Assembly: GCA_033977485.1 (NCBI GenBank)
Contig: CM066982.1
Location: 37,240,218-37,304,217, forward strand
Direction: 5' to 3'
DNA from: Hydrangea macrophylla
Lineage: Eukaryota > Streptophyta > Magnoliopsida > Cornales > Hydrangeaceae
Length of the DNA: 64,000 nucleotides
Translations under genes and position numbers: made by a program
Shown here: one piece after another, positions 38,144 to 48,890 of the stretch
Layout of the letters: each line of letters opens with the position of its first letter
Numbering within the stretch: position 1 is the stretch's first letter
The notes under the pieces: generated by a model
What the model was told of the DNA's origin: nothing
What the model saw: the letters and a program-made list of their open reading frames with translations, nothing else
Databases searched by the model: none

Positions 38144-38657
38144 AAACTAAAAAGAAAATAAACTAAAATAAAGACTGACTAAAATAAAAACAAAAAATAA
38201 TCACGCAAGTAAGACAACAAGCTAGCACACAGTACTACTATGATGCATGAATATTATCCTGTAATGCAATGACCGCGTCAAGCCCAGCGCCCCGGGTTTC
38301 CTAGCTAATGCAGTGCAATTCACCCTAAACTAATGCAAATAGTGCGTCACAGCGCCCTGACTTACAGTGGTTTGAAGCGAGTTTCACAAGAAGCAATTTA
38401 CTTGAATTTTATTTTATTTTTTTATATTTTATTGATTTGCGTAAGCTCCTTTGGTGTGCTTAGCTAATCCACTCGGAAACGCTAGAATTTCGACGACTCG
38501 AGAAACTACAAAATAACATAAAAAGTTAGTAACTCGAAACAAAAATGAAAAAATAAGAAAAGGAAAAAAAAATTCTAATATAATATATACGAATTAACTA
38601 AACTAAGATTATAAAACTAAAGGTAGTAATGCAATCCCCGGCAACGGCGCCAAAAAT
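38144..38657 (-). promoter_or_regulatory. leader and tRNA-Asp primer binding site, host G1
   Basis: ATCCCCGGCAACGGCGCCA at 38634-38652 matches the tRNA-Asp 3' end, 5 nt from the LTR at 38658. The leader is conserved with the nested element, including the run AAGCCCAGCGCCCCGGGTTT (38280-38299). Confidence 0.9.
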
Positions 38658-39782
38658 TGATGTTGTCAATATCAAGATATAAAAAGTATGCTTTACTTTT
38701 CTAAAGATTTGTAGTATGGAAAGTAAAGGTCGAACCCACAGAGATTGAATACTACCGCACTTTAATTTTAAAACCTAAATCTAATTAATTATGAAAACGA
38801 ATTTTGATTTTGAATTTAACTAAACTAAGAACAATAAAATAAATCTAAACTATGAAAGTAATTAAAGTTGTTTTAAAGATATTTGAAGGGAACCTAGGAT
38901 TGCAAATCCACAACTAGCTTCATAATAAAGGTATTAATGCATTCAATTAGCTTATTAAGTTGGATGATAATGGGGAATTGTAGCTACAAGCCCAATTCCT
39001 CCGTCAAGAAAATAACTATGGTTCAAGCACCAACATAATCCATCTTCGGTTAGCACGAATTATCCCACACTAAACTAGGGTTGTGGTATAATTCGTCTAA
39101 TCTAGGCATGGACTATTCGGATACTTGATAGCACAATTCAATTTAAGCACCATTACATGTAAATAATCTAAACAAGCACAGCAAATATAGATCATTGAGC
39201 ACATCACAGTCAAAATAGATCTAAGACAAGAATAGATTTTGAAAGCAATGATTTAATTCATAGAAGCACGATTTATTTATAAAAATCCTCGGAACATGTA
39301 ATCATCATCCATACATAATAAAACTAAAATTAAAACATAAATAAAACCCTATTACTTGGCTAGGGTTTCATTGAAACCCTATATCTAGAGTCTAGTCGTC
39401 TATAGAAGCGGTAGATAGCAAGTAGTTGATGGAGGAAGCCATGGGAATCCTTGGTCTTCTTCTTCTTCTCCTTAATTTCCTCCCTTCAATGGCTGAAAGT
39501 TTGGTTGTCTATTGTGTGTATATTAATTGCCCAACCTCTAAATTGAAGTAAAATAGGGTATATATAGATTTACAACAAGTTTTTGGAAGCTTTCCTCCTC
39601 CGAAAAGCACTAAAACTGCTGTATTTAGCTTTCCAGACGTAATTAGGCAGTTTTGTTCGCGTAGGAATCATCAGTAGAGTGAAATACGCAAGTTCCATTT
39701 TTACACAGGTCGCGTGAGCGCGATATTGGGACCTCGCGCGAGAGGATTGCGCGAGCGATTTCTGGGTTTTCGCGCGAGCGGG
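38658..39782 (-). mobile_element. 5' LTR of host G1, truncated
   Basis: This matches the LTR at 21275 from TGATG up to GCGCGAGCGGG, then breaks. About 200 bp of its outer end is missing and copia gag sequence begins directly at about 39783. The break lies inside the GCGCGAGCG word array. A TATA box (sense CTATATATACCC) is at about 39557-39570. Confidence 0.85.
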
Positions 39783-40399
39783 TTTTCCAAGGAGAGTGTT
39801 GAAAGCTCCTTTGCTTCACGAACCGCCGTGACCTTTGGTTGCCAATCCTTTGGTAAAGACCTAAGCACTTTCTCAATCATTTCTTCATTAGTATAAACTT
39901 TACCAAGGTTTTTCAAGTTATTAATAAGAATGGTAAAACGAGAAAACATATCTCCAATAGATTCATATGGCAACATTTTAAACATTTCATAAGTTTGAAC
40001 AAGCAAATTGATTTTAGACTTTTTAACTTGGCTTGTTCCCTCATGAGCATTTTCAAGTTTATCCCAAATTTCTTTTGCGGATTCGCAAGATGAAATTCTA
40101 TTGTATTCATTTGGGTCTAAACCACAATATAATAAATTCATTGCCATAGCATTTATTTTTATGAGTTTCTTATCGGCATCATTATATTCATCTACCGTCT
40201 TTGGAATAGAAAAACCGTTTTCAGTTTTTGTAGGTAGATGAGGCCCTTTGACCACAATTTGCCATAAATCAAAACCTTGAGAAATCATATAGATTCTCAT
40301 TCTATTTTTCCAATAGGCATAGTTTGAGCCATTAAAACATGGTGGTCTTAATGTCGATTGACCCTCACAATAATAAATGTAAGAAGAGTCGGTTTCCAT
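39783..40399 (-). pseudogene. Ty1/copia gag fragment, left copy of tandem array
   Basis: From a minus-strand ATG at 40399 the frame reads the gag N-terminus, nearly identical to residues 1-205 of the gag at 42690-43712 (for example IYMISQGFDLW against IYMISQDFDLW). It runs open past the breakpoint into the host G1 LTR, where a chimeric tail rich in R and P is read as far as 39701. That tail is not part of any gag. It is a truncated duplicate from recombination. Confidence 0.85.
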
Positions 40400-40449
40400 T
40401 GGATCTTAACTCAAAATTTTCAAAATATTTTGAAAATAGAAGAGCCGAA

Positions 40450-40461
40450 GCTCTGATACCA
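40450..40461 (-). promoter_or_regulatory. tRNA-iMet primer binding site, left gag copy
   Basis: GCTCTGATACCA on plus, the 3' end of initiator tRNA-Met, lies 2 nt from the LTR at 40464. Confidence 0.85.
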
Positions 40462-40463
40462 AT

Positions 40464-41823
40464 TGTTGGCCCAAAAGTGGAAACCTTAGAGGGGGGGTGA
40501 ATAAGGTTTTAGCGAAAATTAACCTTTTAGAAAACTTAATTGCAAATTAAACAAGATCACAAGCAATTAACTAAAAAGAGAAGGGAAGAGAAACTTGCAA
40601 ACCGATTTTTCAAGTGGTTCGGCAATCGCACCCCGCGGCCTACGTCCACCCCTCAAGAACACCTCTTGAGGATTCCTTAATCCGATCTACTTACGGGTGT
40701 AGACCAAACCATTTCCCGGAGCACTTACGGGTGTGCACCAAACCGTTATAAGAGCCTTCAATCTCTCCCAAAGAAGAAAACCTCTTCTTTGCACACAAGG
40801 GTTACTAACCCTCACTCTTTACAATGATTTGAACACAAATTGAAACTCTCTCTAGGAGTAGATGATACAATGATAGCTCACTACAATATAACTCCTTAGT
40901 GAGTGGATAATACAAGTAAAGCTCACTACAATTTTGCTCTCTCAAGAATTACAAATGAAAGATAGAGCAAATTGATAACTCACACAATTTGGGGCTCAAA
41001 TGTGAATGATTAGAAACCAAAGAGTTGTGTGATTAAATAGATGTTTTCCAATAGATTGATCAACATAAAATGGTGTGGGAAAACATATATTTATAGGCCA
41101 AGAAAGATTATAGCCGTTGGTGGCAAGTTTGGTAATTAAAAGCCCCTGTAAAAACTAGTCGTTATGCCTTTCCAGGTCGATTCAGTCGACTGGACCTTGA
41201 AGCAGTCGACTGCCCCTTAAAGCAGTCGACTGCCCCTTAAAGCAGTCGACTGAGATGTGTTTACAGAAGGTTTTGTTTGCATTCTGCTCACTTCGGTCGA
41301 CTGCCCAGTCGACTGCCCTTCCCAGTTTGACAGCTTGACACATCTTTACTAAAACGACCATAACTCCCTCTACAAAACTCGGATTTTCGATCTGTTTGAT
41401 GGTTTGGAAACTAGATTCAAATACCTTTCCAACCATATAAAAATCAACATCTAATTATTTTCCAATTGGTTGAGGCATTGCTTTAAAGATGACCCATTTA
41501 AAATTTGTTTCCAAAACTTTAACTTTTAGCATTTGTTTGAGCCCCTAAGAGTGTGAGATCAAGATGCCTTACAATGAAGGTCCTATGCTTCAACCAAGGA
41601 TGAAATATCTTCAAGTCTTCAAGCTTGATCCTTGTTGAGCTCCTTGTAATCTTGATCTACATCAATTGAATCTCATGCACACAATACATGAGATTATATA
41701 TGGGCATCAAAATGACTATGATAATAACAAAGAATGAATTAATATGAATCATGTAATTATCATAGCATATTTGACATCATCAAAACATAATTAAATATGC
41801 CTTAATATACCTTAAGGCTAACA
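40464..41823 (-). mobile_element. copia LTR shared by two tandem internal regions
   Basis: In sense the 1,360-bp LTR runs TGTTAGCC...GGGCCAACA. It has a PBS and gag on its left and a PPT on its right, so it is the 5' LTR of the left unit and the 3' LTR of the right unit. A TATA box (sense CCTATAAATATA) is at 41087-41098, and CAGTCGACTG words lie upstream in sense (41178-41305), including a 20-bp unit present once more than in the LTR at 43777. Confidence 0.9.
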
Positions 41824-42689
41824 ATCTCCCCCTTTTTGATGATGGCAAACAACCAATGAAAGATATGCCACTATAAGCACAATTTGGTCATTCTCATATT
41901 ATCATTCATAATGGATGTCAAATGTTGAAGAACATGAATGATAACTACCCAATAACTTCTCCCCAATACTTCTCCTATTTCTCCCCCTTTGACATTATCA
42001 AAAAGATTTGGGGATAAAACACAAAGCTCCCCCTCACAATAGGCATATAAATCAAAATGCCAAAAAGATACCAAAAATAAGCAAATACAACCACATATGA
42101 GCAAATGATACATGAAAGTGCTCCCCCTAAGCATATGCAATGATAAAAGATACCAAAAGATATGAATAGAGAGCATAATCTCCCAAAAGATACCAATAAA
42201 AAAGTTGGAGAACTCAAAATCTAAGATAAATAAACATCCAGTTGGATCAGTCGACGCCACAGTCGACGGGAGTGGGCAGGGATTAAGTTGTGCAAAAACA
42301 GTCGACGCCTCAGTCGACTTAACAATGCAGAAGAAAAAAAATTCAAAGCCTCAGAGCAAAATCAGTCGACTGTGTCGGGGTACCAGTCGATTGCTTTGTT
42401 CAGCAGTTCAAAAAATTGAAGGATTCTCAAAACATTAACTAGTCTAACCCTTCTTAAAACTTTGTCTAAACAAACAAAAACATATCATCATTTTTCAAAT
42501 AAGCAATATCAAGAGCATGATGATTTGAAACAAATAAGTGTATGATATGAAATCAATTAAAACAAAATTAAGTAGGATGATGAAAACAAGATTTATGCAT
42601 AAAAAATCAAGTATGCATATCTAAACAAAATCAAAGTGATTTGAAACAAATTAATCTAACCTACTCCTACTAGGCTTAAGGTGAGAGAT
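41824..42689 (-). other. PPT and 3' UTR of gag-only copia
   Basis: 41824-41845 in sense ends AAAAAGGGGGAGAT next to the LTR, a strong polypurine tract. The remaining sequence has no pol. It carries five CAGTCGAC-type words at 42247-42392, the same word as in the LTR. Confidence 0.8.
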
Positions 42690-43712
42690 TTAACCATTGT
42701 CCAAGTGCCTCTTGGATGCTCCATTTGCCGAGGTGGTAGGAGAGGCCCTTTCCAATGTCATGAGGCAAAGATTGACAATCTCTTCACCATTTGAGTCGTC
42801 ATCCGATGATTCGCTCTCGGAACTACTATTAGTGGCCTTGATTGTCTTCTTTTTGTGTTTTTCCTCCTTGGATGACTTCTTTCCCGATTTTTCTTTCTTT
42901 AGAAACTTTGCAAATTTTCGGGTGAGCTTTGTCATTTCCTCATCCTCATCACTCTCAACATCTTTCTTCTTTTTCTTTGAGCTTGAGGATTTTAAAGCCA
43001 TGTCTCCCCTTTTGGCCTCTTTCACTTCCAATTTCTTGTCTTCACTTTCAAAGACGGCCAATTCCATTTCATGAGTTATAAGAGAACCCATGAGTTGTTC
43101 CAAGGAGAGTGTTGAAAGCTCCTTTGCTTCACGAACCGCCGTGACCTTTGGTTGCCAATCCTTTGGTAAAGACCTAAGCACTTTCTCAATCATTTCTTCA
43201 TTAGTATAAACTTTACCAAGGTTTTTCAAGTTATTAATAAGAATGGTAAAACGAGAAAACATATCTCCAATAGATTCATATGGCAACATTTTAAACATTT
43301 CATAAGTTTGAACAAGCAAATTGATTTTAGACTTTTTAACTTGGCTTGTTCCCTCATGAGCATTTTCAAGTTTATCCCAAATTTCTTTTGCGGATTCGCA
43401 AGATGAAATTCTATTGTATTCATTTGGGTCTAAACCACAATATAATAAATTCATTGCCATAGCATTTATTTTTATGAGTTTCTTATCGGCATCATTATAT
43501 TCATCTACCGTCTTTGGAATAGAAAAACCGTTTTCAGTTTTTGTAGGTAGATGAGGCCCTTTGACCACAATTTGCCATAAATCAAAATCTTGAGAAATCA
43601 TATAGATTCTCATTCTATTTTTCCAATAGGCATAGTTTGAGCCATTAAAACATGGTGGTCTTAATGTCGATTGACCCTCACAATAATAAATGTAAGAAGA
43701 GTCGGTTTCCAT
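42690..43712 (-). CDS. Ty1/copia gag, stand-alone (non-autonomous element)
   Basis: This is an intact 340-codon frame. Residues about 15-60 (LRPPCFNGSNYAYWKNRM) and 90-215 (EIWDKLENAHEGTSQVKKSK, MFKMLPYESIGDMFSRF, EEMIEKVLRSLPKDWQPKV) form the UBN2-type gag domain. Residues about 235-300 are a K/E/S-rich tract. The C-terminus (GEEIVNLCLMTLE...) ends without the CCHC zinc knuckle that plant copia gags usually carry after the lysine-rich segment. No protease, integrase, RT or RNase H follows. The start is the first ATG, about 50 nt from the PBS. It would assemble RNA-containing particles only with help from an autonomous copia. Near-identity to the left copy suggests recent duplication. Confidence 0.9.
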   Translation of the reverse strand: METDSSYIYYCEGQSTLRPPCFNGSNYAYWKNRMRIYMISQDFDLWQIVVKGPHLPTKTENGFSIPKTVDEYNDADKKLIKINAMAMNLLYCGLDPNEYNRISSCESAKEIWDKLENAHEGTSQVKKSKINLLVQTYEMFKMLPYESIGDMFSRFTILINNLKNLGKVYTNEEMIEKVLRSLPKDWQPKVTAVREAKELSTLSLEQLMGSLITHEMELAVFESEDKKLEVKEAKRGDMALKSSSSKKKKKDVESDEDEEMTKLTRKFAKFLKKEKSGKKSSKEEKHKKKTIKATNSSSESESSDDDSNGEEIVNLCLMTLERASPTTSANGASKRHLDNG

Positions 43713-43762
43713 TGGATCTTAACTCAAAATTTTCAAAATATTTTGAAAATAGAAGAGCCGAA

Positions 43763-43774
43763 GCTCTGATACCA
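43763..43774 (-). promoter_or_regulatory. tRNA-iMet primer binding site, right gag copy
   Basis: GCTCTGATACCA on plus lies 2 nt from the LTR at 43777. Confidence 0.85.
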
Positions 43775-43776
43775 AT

Positions 43777-45116
43777 TGTTGGCCCAAAAGTGGAAACCTT
43801 AGAGGGGGGGTGAATAAGGTTTTAGCGGAAATTAACCTTTTAGAAAACTTAATTGCAAATTAAACAAGATCACAAGCAATTAACTAAAAAGAGAAGGGAA
43901 GAGAAACTTGCAAACCGATTTTTCAAGTGGTTCGGCAATCGCACCCCGCGGCCTACGTCCACCCCTCAAGAACACCTCTTGAGGATTCCTTAATCCGATC
44001 TACTTACGGGTGTAGACCAAACCATTTCCCGGAGCACTTACGGGTGTGCACCAAACCGTTATAAGAGCCTTCAATCTCTCCCAAAGAAGAAAACCTCTTC
44101 TTTGCACACAAGGGTTACTAACCCTCACTCTTTACAATGATTTGAACACAAATTGAAACTCTCTCTAAGAGTAGATGATACAATGATAGCTCACTACAAT
44201 ATAACTCCTTAGTGAGTGGATAATACAAGTAAAGCTCACTACAATTTTGCTCTCTCAAGAATTACAAATGAAAGATAGAGCAAATTGATAACTCACACAA
44301 TTTGGGGCTCAAATGTGAATGATTAGAAACCAAAGAGTTGTGTGATTAAATAGATGTTTTCCAATAGATTGATCAACATAAAATGGTGTGGGAAAACATA
44401 TATTTATAGGCCAAGAAAGATTATAGCCGTTGGTGGCAAGTTTGGTAATTAAAAGCCCCTTTAAAAACTAGCCGTTATGCCTTTCCAGGTCGATTCAGTC
44501 GACTGGACCTTGAAGCAGTCGACTGCCCCTTAAAGCAGTCAACTGAGATGTGTTTACAGAAGGTTCTGTTTGCATTCTGCTCACTTCGGTCGACTGCCCA
44601 GTCGACTGCCCTTCCCAGTTTGACAGCTTGACACATCTTTACTAAAACGGCCATAACTCCCTCTACAAAACTCGGATTTTCGATCCGTTTGATGGTTTGG
44701 AAACTATATTCAAATACCTTTCCAACCATATAAAAATCAACATCTAATTATTTTCCAATTGGTTGAGGCATTGCTTTAAAGATGACCCATTTAAAATTTG
44801 TTTCCAAAACTTTAACTTTTAGCATTTGTTTGAGCCCCTAAGAGTGTGAGATCAAGATGCCTTACAATGAAGGTCCTATGCTTCAACCAAGGATGAAATA
44901 TCTTCAAGTCTTCAAGCTTGATCCTTGTTGAGTTCCTTGTAATCTTGATCTACATCAATTGAATCTCATGCACACAATACATGAGATTATATATGGGCAT
45001 AAAAATGACTATGATAATAACAAAGAATGAATTAATATGAATCATGTAATTATCATAGCATATTTGACATCATCAAAACATAATTAAATATGCCTTAATA
45101 TACCTTAAGGCTAACA
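43777..45116 (-). mobile_element. 5' LTR of gag-only copia
   Basis: This 1,340-bp LTR is nearly identical to that at 40464. The length difference is one 20-bp CAGTCGACTG-containing unit, and one remaining word reads CAGTCAACTG, a CpG-type change. The TATA box is at about 44397-44408. The right flank (CAAAT...) lies in a family F LTR. Confidence 0.9.
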
Positions 45117-47875
45117 CAAATGAGTCCCCACTTAATTTTTAAAAGGAAAAAATTAAAAAACCATTTCATAAGGAAACTGATCTTTTGCGAAACCAAAGAT
45201 TAAACTAGGTCCAGGGATTATGGAATGAGAAGGGAAGGAGCCCGTCGGACTAATGCACCCCTTCTCATCCTATCTCGCGATAGGCCTCTACTTAACATCC
45301 TTTTAGTCGATTTATTAATTTAAATGTGCCCTCAACTAATACATATGTATAAATATACATTACAAAAGCATGTCTAAAGAGTGTAAGATTGCAAGTGATA
45401 AAATATCATTCAAAAATCACATAATTCAAGTAGCAAGCAATATGATATGCAAATAGGGTACTAGAGAACTTACCCGGGATTCGGCCGCGAATATTAAACG
45501 TGTAAATGCATGCAAATAGATAAAACCTAGGAATAGAGTCTCTAATCCATATATACAAGTAAAGCAAATCCTAATTCTAAGGTGTCGCGCATTAGGTCGA
45601 AAAGTCGATAAAATCAAGAAATTAAAATAAACTAAAGAGGAGTTCAAGAAATCATACCTTAATAGCGCTACAAAACAAAGGGTTGGTCCACATGATATAC
45701 AAAATATGAAGTTAGAAATAATCATCCTAAATTTCTAACTTAAATCTATCGAATACAATCGAATCTAAAGCAAATAAATCCTAATTACAAGTGTCAAGTC
45801 ATACGGATGAATATGTACATGAATAAATTATGAAATACTCGGTGATTTAGATTACTTAAACTTTGAATTCAAGCTTAACTTATCATTATTGAAACATGGT
45901 TTGAACCTTGACTCATGAAAATTTCATCTAAGCCATTATTCACAAGATTGATTGAAAACTATTGCAGAATTCTGGAAATTGCTGAGAGCAGATCATAACT
46001 TTAAAAAATTAAAAAGCATGGTTCCCGTGGTTTGATCTTGGTGAATTTTGGACACAAGATGCCTCTGTGTGTCTAGTTTTTAACCCAAAAAAGAAATAAA
46101 AGTTTCAACGGTTGGATCTCCAGGAATTGGACAAAAGCTAGACATCACTCAACATTCTACAACCTTCTGTCCAGAGTTCTTGTATGATTTTCTAAAAATA
46201 GCAAAAAGATCAGAAATGCATTGTTCTTTTTAGGGTGACTTCCTAACACATTAATCTACTTAGAAAAAATTATTTTGGGTCACAAACACTTTATTAAAGC
46301 TCTGATTTACTTATTTCAAAATAATGTTACCATGCTGAAACTCTGGGCAGATTATAGCGACTTTACAAAACCCATAACCCAACCACTTTAGACAAGAAAT
46401 CTCCTTAAAACAAAAATTACAGTGGTAAAGCATTGTGTTATTGACACTTTTCCATTGGTTTCATTTAATTCCAACGGTTAGATTTCGATCTAAAAATCTT
46501 TGATCAAAACCGGTTTATGAATCCACCGTTTCATTGTCAAGTTCAACTTTTATTTGCTAACTCCAACTATTAAACCATGAAGTTGGACTTAAACTAAACC
46601 ATTTTCTCCTACCATTTGATGGTCATTGGAGATGAAGATATGACTAATACTCATGAGTCTTAAAGGAATATAGAAAGGATTCCATGAAACATCAAGCTAG
46701 AGGGCCCAAGTCATAAGCATGGACTTGGATCCATCTATTTGCTTATAAAATGAAGTGATGATCAAACTTTGACTCCCATGTGAAGTATAGGCTTACATGA
46801 GATTCAAAACATCAAACTCAAGAGCTTTCAAGGGAGATATTGAAGATCTCCAAGAATCTCAAAAGGAAAACATAAACAAGAAAAATAGAAGAAGGATCAA
46901 GGAATTAGAAACAAAGACTTCCAAGTTTACTTAACAAACTCTAAAACTTAATCAAGAAAAACTAAATGACTTGAAGATTAGAGAATCAAAAGAAAGAAAA
47001 CACAACTAAGATTAGAGGGTCACCTCCAAGACTATCCTCAACTTTCTATATTTTGAAGATCTTCCAAGTTCTTCTTCAAGCTCTCCCTTTTCTCTCTCAA
47101 ATATATGTTAGTGTAGTGGTAATGATATCTTGTCTATTTTCTTGTGTATTTTCTTGTTATCCTTTCCAAGGAAGATCCTCCCTCTTTTATAGACAAAAAT
47201 TACCAAGAACTTTCAGTGAATTCGGAGTAAAAAGACAGGTGTAAATGTCTCATTTGGTGGTACAATACGTACTTCCTGAAAATAGACAGACTGCTGCACA
47301 GGGCGGCAGTCAAAAGTCTTCCGTGGCAGTCAGTGGATGCCGCTGCGGCACTCCGTGACTGCCGCGCGGCTCTCAGTAAATGCCGCGCCAAATTATTGAT
47401 TGCCGCATTTTTTGTCAACCTTACTTTATCAGTTTTTTGTTTTTATCCACATACATATACGTATTGTACCACAAAATACGGACTTTAAAAGCAAACGGCA
47501 GTCAGAAAATGTCGGCGGCACTCAGTGAGAGCCGTTCCGGCATTCTGTGAGTGCCTCTGTAAGTGTCGTACGGCACTCACTGAGTGCCGCAGAAACTGCC
47601 ATGTGCCATTTTTTGCCGAACTTCCCCTTTTTAGGTCTTTTCCTTCCTCCTTTTTCTTCTAAAAACTTATTTTCGGGGATCTTTGCCAAACGTGATGTTT
47701 TCACTCCTGAATTCTCCTAAATACTTGGTATTTCTTTTTCTATAAAAATTTTATCGCGTTTGGAGAACTTTCTGAAGAGCATGGAATACTTCAAATCTTT
47801 CGATCCTTATCATCATCGGATATGGAGGTGACACTCTCCTTAATTCGACGTTTGGTCAAAATTGGGGTGTCTACA
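45117..47875 (-). mobile_element. family F LTR (Tat/Ogre-like 3' LTR), truncated
   Basis: In sense this begins TGTAGACACCCCAATTTTG and is related to the solo LTR at 13449 (compare AGTCCCCACTTAATTTTTAA with AGTCGCCACTTGGTCTTTAA). About the last 90 bp are cut off by the copia array. A TATA box (sense TCTATAAAAGAGG) is near 47186-47196, with GTGCCGC/GCGGCAC words upstream in sense at 47330-47395 and 47510-47595. A purine-rich tract follows on its right, so it is taken as the 3' LTR. Confidence 0.8.
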
Positions 47876-48342
47876 GTTTGCCCTTCTTCGACAGAGCTTG
47901 TGGAGGAACGCGTTTCACAAGCGAATGTCAAAGCCTATGTGAAGACAAGCCTTTGACCAAAATATCGGATTTAGGTAAAAACAAAATGCATTGCAAAAAG
48001 AGAACATGCGCGCGACAATGGTTCACGCTAGTCATGCTCGATGATGAGCTGCCTACGTATCCATTCAGGAATTAGACCAAGATGTAGTTCGGGTCAAGGG
48101 TCAAACACACACAAGCGCAGATAGTCATACGAATGAATGCACCTATCTTATCGTGATGCACGTGCTCAAGCAATCTCGTGCTCCATATAATGTCTTAGCA
48201 ACATATTGTTCTTTCTTAGTATCAAAAATATGCACCCTATGTCATTCTACTTATGATGTCATTCTATTCTGGGAAAGTCACGACCGTCATAGATGCGCTT
48301 CTTATGCTTAATTCCCCGACATTCTTTAAGGATAATCTAATC
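47876..48342 (-). other. PPT and proximal 3' UTR of the family F element
   Basis: The sense sequence CGAAGAAGGGCAAAC abuts the LTR as a polypurine tract. GCTGCCTACGTATCC and GATGTAGTTCGGG near 48049-48086 are motifs I associate with 3' regions of plant Tat/Ogre elements. No open gene is seen. Confidence 0.6.
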
Positions 48343-48890
48343 GACTAAGATGCGCTACGCGCCTTATACTCCGGTGTCAAACCAGGTAGCACGCTGAAAG
48401 ACTGAGATACGCTTCGCGCCTTATGCTCCGGTGTCTTCCAAGAATCATCTGATCGACTGAGATGCGCTACGCGCCTTATACTCCGGTGTCAAACCAGGTA
48501 GCACGCTGAAAGACTGAGATGCGCTTTGCGCCTTATACTCTGGTGTCTTCGAAGAATCATCTGATCGACTGAGATGCGCTACGTGCCTTATACTCCGGTG
48601 TCAAACTAGGTAGCACGCTAAAAGACTGAGATGCACTTCGCGTCTTATACTCCGGTGTCTTCCAAGAATCAACTGATCGACTGAGATGCGCTACGCGCCT
48701 TATACTCCGGTGTCAAACCAGATAGCACGCTGAAAGACTGAGATGCGCTTCGCGCCTTATACTCCGGTGTCTTCCAAGAATCATTTGATCGACTGAGATG
48801 CGCTACGTGCCTTATACTCCGGTGTCAAACCAGGTAGCACGCTGAAAGACTGAGATGCGCTTCGCGCCTTATACTCCGGTGTTTAGTGAG
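48343..48890. repeat. five 112-bp tandem units
   Basis: GATGCGCTACGCGCC-type half-units recur at 48349, 48461, 48573, 48685 and 48797, exactly 112 bp apart. They alternate with a GCGCTTCGCGCC half-unit, each followed by TTATACTCCGGTGTC. The half-units differ in their spacer (AAACCAGGTAGCACGCTGAA against TTCCAAGAATCATCTGATCG). Confidence 0.9.

Noticed and set aside
39701..39782. C-terminal extension of the left copia gag frame (LARKPRNRSRNPLARGP...)
   Set aside because: It reads through the rearrangement breakpoint into the host G1 LTR and is not part of any gag.
2044..43774. Fragments identical to tRNA 3' ends (initiator Met at 2044, 7759, 40450, 43763; Asp at 34918, 38634)
   Set aside because: Only the last 12-19 nt of each tRNA are present and each lies 2-7 nt from an LTR, so they are primer binding sites, not tRNA genes.
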